Assembly (NCBI RefSeq): GCF_014851585.1
Contig: NZ_JACVAB010000002.1
Span: 372,001-436,000 of the forward strand
DNA: 64,000 nt
DNA from: Agrobacterium sp. AGB01
GTDB lineage: Bacteria > Pseudomonadota > Alphaproteobacteria > Rhizobiales > Rhizobiaceae
Direction of reading: 5' to 3'
Below, in pieces: positions 44,823 through 53,133 of the stretch (positions are counted from its first letter, which is position 1; each line of letters begins with the position of its first letter). The position numbers and the translations under genes were made by a program. Under the pieces are notes generated by a model, which was not told the DNA's origin, did not search any database, and saw nothing but the letters and a program-made list of their open reading frames with translations.

Positions 44823-46072
44823 TCTGCAATCTCCGCTGTTTCCAATACTGCATGCAGCAGGACATCCGCACCGGCCGCAGCCCATTCTTTCGAGATGGCT
44901 TCGGCTTCATTGTGGGAAAGCCCATCAACGCAGGGGCACATGATCATGGTGGTTGGCGCGACTTTCGCGGTCCAGCACGCGTCGTGCCCGGCGCCGGAAA
45001 TGATATCCATGTGGCTGTAGCCGAGGTGGTCCGCTGCATTGCGCACGCAGTTCACCAGCGTCGGGTCAAAGGTTACAGGGTCGAAGTGGCCAATGGTCTC
45101 GATAGAGCAACCAACGCCAAGATCGGCGGCAATTTTTGGTGCTGCGGCTTCGATTTGCGCGCGCATGCTGTCAAGTTTTGCCTGATCCGGTGTACGGATG
45201 TCGATGGTAAAGACAACTTTGCCTGGCAGGACATTGCGGGAGTTCGGTGAGAAAAACACCTGGCCAACCCCGCCGACTGCACCGGGTTGATGGTCGATTG
45301 CAACGCCCTGAACCATTTCCAGAATACGACCCATTGCCAGCCCGGCATTGACGCGCATATCCATTGGCGTCGAGCCGGTGTGGGCTTCTTTGCCTATCAA
45401 CGTCACTTCCAGCCACCACAGGCCCTGGCCATGGGTGACCACGCCAATCTGCCGGTTTTCGGCCTCCAGAATAGGCCCCTGTTCAATGTGGTATTCGAAA
45501 TAGGCGTGCATCTTGCGCGCACCGACCTCTTCCTCGCCAAGCCAGCCGATGCGTTTCAGCTCATCGCCGTAGGTTTTACCGTCCGGGTCCTTGCGACCGT
45601 AGGCGTAGTCAAGCGAATGCACGCCAGCAAATACGCCCGACGCCAGCATGGCGGGGGCGAAGCGCGCGCCTTCCTCATTGGCCCAGTTGGTAACAACAAC
45701 CGGATGTTTGGTTCTGATGTTCAGGTCATTGAGGCTGCGCACAACTTCAAGCCCCGCCAATACGCCGAGAACACCGTCATATTTGCCACCCGTCGGCTGG
45801 GTGTCGAGGTGACTGCCGATATAGACCGGAAGGGCATCTGGATCGGAGCCGGGGCGGGTGGCAAACATGCTGCCCATCTGGTCGACGCCAACCGTCATGC
45901 CGGCAGCTTCGCACCATGATTTGAACAGGTGGCGACCTTCGCCATCTTCATCCGTCAATGTCTGGCGATTGTTGCCGCCAGCAATGCCAGGGCCGATCTT
46001 CGCCATGTCTTCCAATGCATCCCAAAGCCTGTCGGCATTGATCCGCATATTTTGTCCCGGTGCTGCCACCAT
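44819..46072 (-). CDS. Zn-dependent amidohydrolase, N-carbamoyl-beta-alanine/allantoate type
   Basis: A 417-residue M20-family amidase/hydantoinase-carbamoylase. GSHLDTQPTGGKYDG (metal-binding Asp/His), NWANEEGARFAP and FEYHIEQGPILE plus the C-terminal SGAGHDA are the family motifs. These enzymes split N-carbamoyl-beta-alanine, N-carbamoyl amino acids or allantoate, releasing ammonia and CO2. Pairing with dihydropyrimidinase and a RutR regulator favours carbamoyl-beta-alanine. The ATG at 46072 has GAGGAAA upstream. Confidence 0.88.
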   Translation of the reverse strand: MVAAPGQNMRINADRLWDALEDMAKIGPGIAGGNNRQTLTDEDGEGRHLFKSWCEAAGMTVGVDQMGSMFATRPGSDPDALPVYIGSHLDTQPTGGKYDGVLGVLAGLEVVRSLNDLNIRTKHPVVVTNWANEEGARFAPAMLASGVFAGVHSLDYAYGRKDPDGKTYGDELKRIGWLGEEEVGARKMHAYFEYHIEQGPILEAENRQIGVVTHGQGLWWLEVTLIGKEAHTGSTPMDMRVNAGLAMGRILEMVQGVAIDHQPGAVGGVGQVFFSPNSRNVLPGKVVFTIDIRTPDQAKLDSMRAQIEAAAPKIAADLGVGCSIETIGHFDPVTFDPTLVNCVRNAADHLGYSHMDIISGAGHDACWTAKVAPTTMIMCPCVDGLSHNEAEAISKEWAAAGADVLLHAVLETAEIAE

Positions 46073-46181
46073 TCTTATCTTTTCCTCACCTGTTTGATCT
46101 TGCTGACGCAAGGGGCATGCCATTCCTGATTTTTCGCAATTCTTTTTCGCGGATTGCCCGTTGCCAAGGATGTTTGATAAA

Positions 46182-46197
46182 TTGACCGCTTGGTAAA
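46182..46197. promoter_or_regulatory. RutR-like operator
   Basis: TTGACCGCTTGGTAAA matches the RutR consensus TTGACCA-NN-TGGTCAA at all but two positions. It lies in the divergent region 110 bases from the amidohydrolase start and 143 bases from the rutR start. Confidence 0.7.
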
Positions 46198-46339
46198 CAT
46201 TGTGAATTTTCTATCTGCTGATTTACCCTGCGTCGAGAATTTCAATGGTAAAATCCGCAAATAATGCCTAAACTATAGACCGTGCCAATTTTCTAGCCAT
46301 TGCTGGTTGGCAATTGCATTTAAAAGAAACAGGACGCCC

Positions 46340-46990
46340 ATGGCCATTCCACGTGCCGCGAAAACCCAAAAACGCACCCGTATTCAGGAAGAGAAACAGG
46401 AAGCAATTCTGGAAGCGGCACTGGATGTATTTTCCGTTCATGGTTTCCGCGGCACCACAATAGACCAGATTGCCGAAGTGGCGGGAATGTCCAAACCCAA
46501 TCTGCTCTATTATTTTCGCACCAAGGAAGCGATGCATCGTGGCCTGATCGAAAGGGTGCTCGACACATGGCTGGATCCGCTCCGGGCGTTTAATGCGGAT
46601 GGTAATCCTGAAACGGAAATCCGGTCCTATATTCGTCGCAAGCTGGAAATGGCACGGGACTTTCCGCGTGAAAGCCGACTGTTTGCCAATGAAATCCTGC
46701 AGGGCGCACCGCATATTGAAGACGAATTGAAGGGCCCGCTGAAAGAACTGGTCGATGAAAAGGCCGAGGTCATTCGCGTGTGGATCAAGGCGGGGCTGAT
46801 GACCAAGTGTGATCCTTACCACCTCATTTTCTCGATCTGGTCGACAACCCAGCATTATGCCGACTTTGATGTGCAGGTGCGGGCCGTGCTCGGAAAGGAA
46901 AATGACGGGGAGGGGCGCTTTGAAGATGCGGCGCGCTATCTCGAACAGTTGTTTGTCGGTGGCCTCAATATCAAGCCATTGAGCGCGTGA
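46340..46990 (+). CDS. rutR: RutR-like TetR-family regulator of pyrimidine utilisation
   Basis: A 216-residue TetR protein with N-terminal HTH (VHGFRGTTIDQIAEVAGMSKPNLLYYFRTKEAMH) and a C-terminal ligand domain resembling RutR (ESRLFANEILQGAPHIEDELKGPLKELVDEK and FSIWSTTQHYADFDVQV). RutR in E. coli binds uracil and thymine and derepresses pyrimidine catabolism. Here it is divergent from the dihydropyrimidinase operon with a RutR-like operator between. ATG 46340 has AGGACG upstream. Confidence 0.9.
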   Translation: MAIPRAAKTQKRTRIQEEKQEAILEAALDVFSVHGFRGTTIDQIAEVAGMSKPNLLYYFRTKEAMHRGLIERVLDTWLDPLRAFNADGNPETEIRSYIRRKLEMARDFPRESRLFANEILQGAPHIEDELKGPLKELVDEKAEVIRVWIKAGLMTKCDPYHLIFSIWSTTQHYADFDVQVRAVLGKENDGEGRFEDAARYLEQLFVGGLNIKPLSA

Positions 46991-47135
46991 CGCGATAAAT
47001 TTACGGTTGAAAAATACGTCAGATGAAAATCATGATGCAAATCATCAACTTTATACTTTACTCTAAAACTCACCTTTAATATGGTGCCGGCAACCCCGAT
47101 GATTCAGGGTGTGTTAAACAACATAAAGGTGAGGC

Positions 47136-47561
47136 ATGGCGCGGAAAGACAAGAAGAAAGCTGAACGTGGTGGCAAGGCTGCTGCAAGTCAGTCTCAATC
47201 TGTAGTTTCTGCCAATGAACAGGTCGCTGCCGGCCCGAAAAGCTTTCTTTATGTTGGTGGCCGCGACTGCCAGGTTGCACATCTTCGCCAGATTGCCAGC
47301 AACTTCGATGCTGAACTGATCCATCACGATGGCGGGTTACGTGAGGCCGTCTCGCGTATCGATACACTGCTTCCCTCTGTCGACTGCGTTTTCTGCCCCA
47401 TCGACTGTATTAGTCATGATGCGTGTCTGCGGGTGAAGTCGGGCTGCAAGAAATTCGGCAAGACCTTCATTCCGCTGCGCAACGGTAGCAAATCCAGTCT
47501 GGAGCGGGCGCTGCAGACGATGAATGAGCGGAATACCAGCAATGAGCGAAGAGCACAGTGA
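47136..47561 (+). CDS. DUF2325 protein
   Basis: A 141-residue protein with a basic N-terminus and a Rossmann-like DUF2325 core (FLYVGGRDCQVAHLRQIASNF, LIHHDGGLREAV, DCVFCPIDCISHDACLRVK, FIPLRNGSKSSLERAL). GGTGAGG precedes the ATG. The family's function is unknown. It is overlapped by a small downstream gene, with which it forms a pair. The 145-base upstream region is AT-rich and may carry its promoter. Confidence 0.82.
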   Translation: MARKDKKKAERGGKAAASQSQSVVSANEQVAAGPKSFLYVGGRDCQVAHLRQIASNFDAELIHHDGGLREAVSRIDTLLPSVDCVFCPIDCISHDACLRVKSGCKKFGKTFIPLRNGSKSSLERALQTMNERNTSNERRAQ

Positions 47562-47817
47562 CAGTTCATTATCTTTGAACGACGAACTTGCCGATCTGCA
47601 CAAGATCGCAGCCAGCAATGGCGAAGGGTTTGTACCTGATCTGCATGAAATTATCGGCGAGCGTGAGAGACGCTCCCGCGCCGCACGGGAAAAGACCAAT
47701 ATATTGCTCTTTCCCTATTTGAGGGCACGCCATCCCGGTGATGACATTCCGATCGATCTTGGCGCGGATGCGGAAAATGGCGGTAATATTCTGAGGTTTC
47801 GCGGGTACAAGCGGTAG
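47542..47817 (+). CDS. Small acidic protein overlapping the DUF2325 gene
   Basis: A 91-residue protein starting MSEEHSDSSLSLNDELADLHK. It overlaps the last 20 bases of DUF2325 gene in another frame, suggesting translational coupling. No recognisable domain; mostly soluble with a helix-rich acidic N-terminal half (EEHSDS, DELADL) and a basic end. Codon pattern is protein-like. Function unknown. Confidence 0.65.
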   Translation: MSEEHSDSSLSLNDELADLHKIAASNGEGFVPDLHEIIGERERRSRAAREKTNILLFPYLRARHPGDDIPIDLGADAENGGNILRFRGYKR

Positions 47818-47853
47818 AACGTTACTCTTGCAATATCGGAGTGCTTTCCTGGC

Positions 47854-48222
47854 TCAGGTTCTGGCCTTGAAGAAAGCACCTGCGGCGAGAACCAGCCATC
47901 CACCGATCATGCCAAGGCCCCCTGATGGTGCCGCCATCGGGAAGAGGCTGCTTCCTGAGAAGTGGCGTGATACAAGATCGCCAACGAAGATCAGCGTTCC
48001 CAGGCCCATTAAAACGCTGGCGGGCATGGCTGTTCTGACCGTACTCCATCCGATGAACAGTGCAATGAGGACAGGCGCATGAGCAAGGCTCATCGCTGAC
48101 GCATTGCCCAGCATATAGGTTTCGCCGGTATGGGTGGCCGCTGCCGCCAAGGCGACACCGGCAGCACCAAGAATGCCACCGAGGAAAAGCGCCACGGGGC
48201 GCAATCGTTCATGTGCGGTCAT
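47854..48222 (-). CDS. DUF423 membrane protein
   Basis: A 122-residue protein with four hydrophobic segments and the DUF423 pattern: LRPVALFLGGILGAAGVALAA with HTGETYMLGNASAMSLAHAPVLIAL and a GLGMIGGWLVLAAGAFF end. The start overlaps the globin stop (ATGA). The longer frame (48345) overlaps the globin gene and is rejected. Function unknown. Confidence 0.85.
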   Translation of the reverse strand: MTAHERLRPVALFLGGILGAAGVALAAAATHTGETYMLGNASAMSLAHAPVLIALFIGWSTVRTAMPASVLMGLGTLIFVGDLVSRHFSGSSLFPMAAPSGGLGMIGGWLVLAAGAFFKART

Positions 48223-48620
48223 GATGGATTTTCTTCCCGATTTTGCATATGCAGCGCTAGCTGTTCGACCGGCCGCCAGATGATGTCGCGCAATTTGGGG
48301 TTGGCGATGGTTTCTTCCATAGCAAGCCGGAAGCACAGCAGCCACTCATCCCGTTCAGCCGGACCGATCGGTGCCACGAAATGGCGACGGCGCAGCATCG
48401 GGTGGCCATATTTTTCGACATAGACCGGTGGTCCGCCAAGATAACCGGTCAGGTAGTCGTAAAACTTGCTTTCGCTTTTAGACAAATCCGGTGGATGGAT
48501 GGCACGGCAGCGGGCTGCTTCCGGCATGGTATCCATCAATTCGTAAAACCGTTTTGTCAGCGCGCGGACGGTCTCGTCGCCGCCAATCGCCTGATAAAGC
48601 GTGATGGTTTCATCGCTCAA
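48219..48620 (-). CDS. Group II truncated hemoglobin
   Basis: A globin of about 133 residues. TLYQAIGGDETVRALTKRFYELM (helices A-B), the proximal histidine region KYGHPMLRRRHFVAPIG and ERDEWLLCFRLAMEE (Trp G8) match group II truncated globins, which bind oxygen, NO or sulfide. No ATG suits: TTG 48620 has AAGGG upstream; GTG 48647 is open but without a ribosome site. It is coupled to DUF423 (overlapping ATGA). Confidence 0.88.
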   Translation of the reverse strand: MSDETITLYQAIGGDETVRALTKRFYELMDTMPEAARCRAIHPPDLSKSESKFYDYLTGYLGGPPVYVEKYGHPMLRRRHFVAPIGPAERDEWLLCFRLAMEETIANPKLRDIIWRPVEQLALHMQNREENPS

Positions 48621-48713
48621 GACGTCATCCCTTGTTGGTTGCCGCACTTATTGCGCTAACAAAACGCAAGCGCAACAGTGAAACAGGGGATGCGGCAATT
48701 TCGCAGGGTGACC

Positions 48714-50129
48714 TCAGCCGAAATTACGAATGAGGTTCAAGCCCTTTTTCAACAGCGTTTCAGCGTCCTGCTCGTTGGCGGCTTCCACGTAGCAGCGCAT
48801 CTCTGGCGCGTTGCCGGATGGGCGGAAGTGAATGGTGCTTCCGTCGGTCAGGGCAACACGTAGTCCGTCTATGTCACTGGTGGACCGCACCTTGCCGACA
48901 GATGCAAGAAAACCAGCCAGATTCTCCTCGGAGGCACGCAAATGCGCCATCAGGGCAGCACTTTTTTCCTGGGCAAAATTCTCCAGCCTGTCGGCTGCTG
49001 CAACGGGCAGATTATATGTTTCTGCCAGTGCCGACAGTGTCTGTTTCCGCTCAGCGGCAAGCGACAGAACCGCGAGGATCGGCAGGAAACTGTCACGGGT
49101 TGGCAGCGGCGAAAGGCTGTATCCGTTGATGGTGAAGGTCGAGGCTGTCAGCAGGCCGCCATTGGCTTCAAAGCCCATGACCGCATCCTTGCCCGCCGCT
49201 AGTGCGTCGTTCATGCCTGCAATGACGAAGGGCGAGCCCACCTTGGTGCGGACAACATCGAAGTCACCGCTCGCTTCGATACCGGAGTTGGACGTGACCG
49301 GGGTGACGACAGCTTTGGCACCGAGGAAACCAGCAGTGATGAGGCCAATCAGGTCGCCGCGCAAAGGCGTGCCGTTTTCGTCGGCGAGCAGAGGGCGGTC
49401 GCCATCACCATCGGCGGAAACAATGGCATCGAGCGTTTGCTGGTAGGCCCATTTTTTCAGGAGTTTTAACGTCTCATCAGAAACTGCTTCCGTGTCGACG
49501 GGAATGAAAGTTTCAGAGCGTCCGAGAGCTACCACGTCGGCGCCATAATGGCTGAGAACGTCGACAAACAAATCCCGAGCGACCGTGCTATGCTGATAGA
49601 CGCCGATCTTCAGACCTGCGAGCGCTTTTTCAGGCAGCAGGGCGATGTTGCGGTCGTAGAACAGTTTTGCCGTCTTGGCCGATTGGTCTTCCGCTGTTCC
49701 GGGCGTCAGATCGCGGAGTTCCTGCTCCGCCTTTTGTGCTTGCGCAGCGATAGCGGTCTCATCCTGCTTGTCGATCTCACCATCAGGACGGTAAAATTTG
49801 ATGCCGTTACGGTCAGCCGGAATATGGGAGCCTGTGATCATCAAGGCCGGCGCATCAAGCGACATGGCGTGAAGCGCCAAAGCCGGGGTCGGCACTGTGC
49901 CGCAGTCAATCGGCTTGAAACCCGCACGCGTCAACGCGCCAATGCAGGTTTCTGCGATAGAAGGGCTGGACGCACGAAAGTCGCGCCCGATCAATATGGG
50001 TGACCCTGTCTTGGCAAGACCAGCAGCAATCAGGTGTTTTGCAAAGGCAGTTGCGTAAACGGCAGAAGCGCTGCCTTCGAGGTCGACTGAGAGGCCGCGA
50101 AGACCACTCGTTCCGAATTTCAGGCTCAT
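48714..50129 (-). CDS. Phosphomannomutase (phosphohexomutase family)
   Basis: A 471-residue alpha-D-phosphohexomutase converting mannose-6-phosphate to mannose-1-phosphate (and possibly glucose). Catalytic phosphoserine S101 in ITGSHIPADRNG, metal loop SADGDGDRP, sugar-binding FEANGG and phosphate-binding PSGNAPEMR are intact. ATG 50129 follows GAGGAA. It lies next to an exopolysaccharide cluster and likely supplies mannose/glucose sugar-nucleotide precursors. Mannose versus glucose preference cannot be decided by sequence. Confidence 0.9.
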   Translation of the reverse strand: MSLKFGTSGLRGLSVDLEGSASAVYATAFAKHLIAAGLAKTGSPILIGRDFRASSPSIAETCIGALTRAGFKPIDCGTVPTPALALHAMSLDAPALMITGSHIPADRNGIKFYRPDGEIDKQDETAIAAQAQKAEQELRDLTPGTAEDQSAKTAKLFYDRNIALLPEKALAGLKIGVYQHSTVARDLFVDVLSHYGADVVALGRSETFIPVDTEAVSDETLKLLKKWAYQQTLDAIVSADGDGDRPLLADENGTPLRGDLIGLITAGFLGAKAVVTPVTSNSGIEASGDFDVVRTKVGSPFVIAGMNDALAAGKDAVMGFEANGGLLTASTFTINGYSLSPLPTRDSFLPILAVLSLAAERKQTLSALAETYNLPVAAADRLENFAQEKSAALMAHLRASEENLAGFLASVGKVRSTSDIDGLRVALTDGSTIHFRPSGNAPEMRCYVEAANEQDAETLLKKGLNLIRNFG

Positions 50130-50460
50130 AATTCCTCGTTCCAAATTTGCGCTGCGACGCAGCTAAATTGAATTTTATTCAGATTTTTAAATGAATTAAA
50201 CCCGGTTAGGTTCCAGCATCCATGTTCGCGCATATTACCACATTTTCTGGCCCATCTGCGTTGCAAGAGCAACAAAATGTTTGGCCGCTGCTAAAAGCCA
50301 GTCTTTCAAGTTTTAACTAAAGTAACTCAATATTCATGATGATGACCTAGAAATGAGGTGTGCGGTTTTGCGCAGCTTTGCCAAATCGTTGGTGCGTAAG
50401 CTTTGCCTGTCCATTTGTTGGACGGCTGAGTGTTGATCATGGAGTGTGTTGGAAGAGCGG
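50130..50460. other. Divergent promoter region of the polysaccharide cluster
   Basis: About 330 AT-rich bases between the phosphomannomutase gene and the Wzz-like gene. Short hairpins exist (GTTGC-N4-GCAAC near 50263). No gene is seen; promoters of both genes should lie here. Confidence 0.35.
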
Positions 50461-52059
50461 ATGTACAAGCTTGGAAAAGCGAAAGACAAACAGGCTCACT
50501 CGCCCATGGACGACGCTCCGCGGCCGCAGGGATCGCTGCTTGACGCCTATCTGAACGCCGAATCCGAAAAGCCGCCATACACGGAATCTGAACGGCCCGC
50601 GCCAAAGCCGGATCCGCAACAACCTTACCTTATCCGTCCGCAACAATCCGCATTTACGGGTTATTTCCCCGGCATCAACTTCATCGATCGCATTGGTATT
50701 GGTGATATTCTGTCGTGGCTGCGGGACGGCATCATATGGATCATTCTTGCGATAATCGCTTGTGTTGGCGCAGCGCTCGCCTATTCGGCAATGACACCAC
50801 AGCGTTACACCGCCTACACCGATATCATCGTTAACCCATCCAATCTCAACGTGATCAATGATGGTGTGTTTTCGGTCAGCCCGCAGCGCGATACACAAAT
50901 CCTTGAAGTCGAAAGCAAGCTTCGAACCCTGACATCCCGCAACGTGCTTTCGCAGGTGGTGAGCGAACTCAAGCTGGACAAAGACCCGGAATTTATCAAC
51001 CCTACCCCGATTGAACGCTTCAAGATGTTGCTGTCCCGTCCGCCGGAAGAAGGCGACAACAGCATTGGAGCATTGCGTGCATTGGGCGACCGGGTGGTCG
51101 CCGAACGCGACCCACGTTCGTTTGTCGTGACGGTGGCTGTCTGGTCAGCAAACCCCGAAAAGTCGGTGACGCTTTCCAACGCCATCATCAATGCTTTTGA
51201 GAATGAACTGTTTCAGACAACGTCTGAAGGCAGTCGTCGTGTTGCCGATGACCTGAATACCCGCCTTGAGGAACTTCGCGTCAATGTGACGGAAGCGGAA
51301 AAGAAGGTCGAGGAGTTCAAGCGACAGAACGGCTTGCAGGTCAATAATGGTGAATTGGTCAGCAACCAGTTGTCTGGTGAACTGAATGCGCAGGTACTCT
51401 CTGCGCAACAGCGGCTTATTCAGGAAGAATCGCGATTGAAGCAGATGGAGCAGGCCATTTCGCAACAGCGAGTGGCGAGTTCTGCCATTTTTGACAGCGA
51501 GACGATGAACACGATCCGCGAGCAATACAGCATCTTGCAGCAGCAGATCGGCGCGATGACCATGACCTATGGCAGCCGCCATCCACGCCTTGCGACTGCA
51601 AATGCAGAAAAGGCGATGCTGGAACAGGGATTTGCGCAGGAAGCGCAGCGTATTCTCGAAACCGTCAAAACCAGCGTTGCTGAATCACGGTCTTCGCTGG
51701 ATGCATTGCGCCAGAAGGCGGTTGCCGAACGTGCCAATGTGTTTACCGACAATGATGCGCAGGTAAAGCTGCGTGATCTTGAGCGTGATGCAAGAACCGT
51801 TGCTGCAATTTATGAAACCTATCTGACCCGTTCGCGCCAGATTGCCGAACAGCAGGCCATCAACTCCACCAACGTCCGGGTTATTTCCCGTGCGGTTGCG
51901 CCAAACTTCCGCAGCTGGCCTCCCGGTAAAATGACGCTGATGATCTTGGGTGGTTTTGCCGGACTGTTCCTCGGAATTGGCCTGGCATTGACGTTTGGTG
52001 CGTGGCGTTACCTGCGCGGCAGCTACGGATTTGCCCCAGCGGCTGCCACGCGCGCCTGA
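50461..52059 (+). CDS. Wzz/GumC-type polysaccharide chain-length protein
   Basis: A 532-residue polysaccharide co-polymerase. A long cytoplasmic proline-rich N-terminus (about residues 1-85), a membrane segment near 90-110, a periplasmic coiled-coil region (about 245-440) and a second membrane segment near 490-515 preceded by the PxxP-like FRSWPPGK motif. No BY-kinase domain follows, so it is the kinase-less kind. It controls chain length and links to export. Start: ATG 50461 with GGAAGAG. Confidence 0.88.
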   Translation: MYKLGKAKDKQAHSPMDDAPRPQGSLLDAYLNAESEKPPYTESERPAPKPDPQQPYLIRPQQSAFTGYFPGINFIDRIGIGDILSWLRDGIIWIILAIIACVGAALAYSAMTPQRYTAYTDIIVNPSNLNVINDGVFSVSPQRDTQILEVESKLRTLTSRNVLSQVVSELKLDKDPEFINPTPIERFKMLLSRPPEEGDNSIGALRALGDRVVAERDPRSFVVTVAVWSANPEKSVTLSNAIINAFENELFQTTSEGSRRVADDLNTRLEELRVNVTEAEKKVEEFKRQNGLQVNNGELVSNQLSGELNAQVLSAQQRLIQEESRLKQMEQAISQQRVASSAIFDSETMNTIREQYSILQQQIGAMTMTYGSRHPRLATANAEKAMLEQGFAQEAQRILETVKTSVAESRSSLDALRQKAVAERANVFTDNDAQVKLRDLERDARTVAAIYETYLTRSRQIAEQQAINSTNVRVISRAVAPNFRSWPPGKMTLMILGGFAGLFLGIGLALTFGAWRYLRGSYGFAPAAATRA

Positions 52060-53130
52060 TTATTTTCGCGAGAACCGTTCTATATTGGCGGAGATCAGGT
52101 GCTTGAGCGCCTTGAGATAACGTTTGGAGCGGCTTTTGGCAGCAATTGCCGAACTCCAGTCGACCATCGACGAATTGATGTCGAAATCGCCGCGCTGGCT
52201 TTCCGGGATATTGCCCGCTTCAATGCGTTTGATCAGTGATGGCAAGGCCGCGTAAAACTGCGGCGAGCGATAGGGAGGGTGTAACGAGTACATGCCCTGG
52301 CCGGTTCCCATATAGTCCAGTCGATAAAGATCCCTGGCAATCATATTGGTGCTCAGGGCTTCTTCTGCCGGCATGGAAATCGGCTTCTGATTAAAGGCGT
52401 AGGAGCGTATGCGACGCTTGAGGTCAGGGCGCAGCAGGTCGAGCGAACCGATGCGGTCAGTGAACCGTTGCATGTCGATCATGAAAATGCGGGTGCTGAC
52501 AGTCGGGAAACGCCAGGCGGGGCTGTCCAGCTGCAGTTTTTCTGCGCGAAGAATGTGCTTTACCCCGGGCATCCCAACATGCAGTGAAAGGCTCATGTCG
52601 CCACCATCTTTCGGTGGGCCGGAGAAGGGACACACGACCAGTGCGTTTGGTTGCGCTTCAAGCTGGGCGATGGCTTCGCTTATCCATGTCTGACTGGCGC
52701 CACCAAACAGCATGTCGCTGTCCATATGCAGCACGTAACGGGCGTTGGCGCGCATCAGCCCATAAAAATACACATAGAAAGGACCGCCATCGAATGCCTT
52801 ATCGGGGTAGTGCGGAGCCCGGGAGAAGAACAGTTGCCCGAGTTTTCGGTGCGCTTCTGCGCCATAGTCGACAGTATCGATATGCAGTTTGGGATGCTTG
52901 ATCCTCAGGCTTTCCATAAAGGCAAATAATCGTGCCTTGGCTGCGTCAAAGCCCTGTCCCTTGTAGCGGCCAGCATTAACCTGTCCGGTATCAACCGTCA
53001 GCAAAATGCGGTCGACCTGATTTTCCCATACCCGGATTTGATGCGGCAATGTGTGGGTGACATGCGGCGCATCAAATGGATGCATATTGATTTGAAGGGC
53101 AGTTTGGACGGGCGCCAGATCAGCATTCAT
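52060..53130 (-). CDS. Uncharacterised glycosyltransferase-like protein (GT-A, DSD motif)
   Basis: A 356-residue protein. An early IRVWENQVDRILLTVDT strand and a MDSDMLFGGASQTWI motif give a GT-A type DxD, so a nucleotide-sugar glycosyltransferase is plausible. I cannot place it in a numbered GT family. It is convergent with the Wzz-like gene (stops adjacent) and is cotranscribed with the GH10 gene (three bases apart). Likely role in the repeat-unit assembly. Confidence 0.65.
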   Translation of the reverse strand: MNADLAPVQTALQINMHPFDAPHVTHTLPHQIRVWENQVDRILLTVDTGQVNAGRYKGQGFDAAKARLFAFMESLRIKHPKLHIDTVDYGAEAHRKLGQLFFSRAPHYPDKAFDGGPFYVYFYGLMRANARYVLHMDSDMLFGGASQTWISEAIAQLEAQPNALVVCPFSGPPKDGGDMSLSLHVGMPGVKHILRAEKLQLDSPAWRFPTVSTRIFMIDMQRFTDRIGSLDLLRPDLKRRIRSYAFNQKPISMPAEEALSTNMIARDLYRLDYMGTGQGMYSLHPPYRSPQFYAALPSLIKRIEAGNIPESQRGDFDINSSMVDWSSAIAAKSRSKRYLKALKHLISANIERFSRK

Positions 53131-53133
53131 GGA

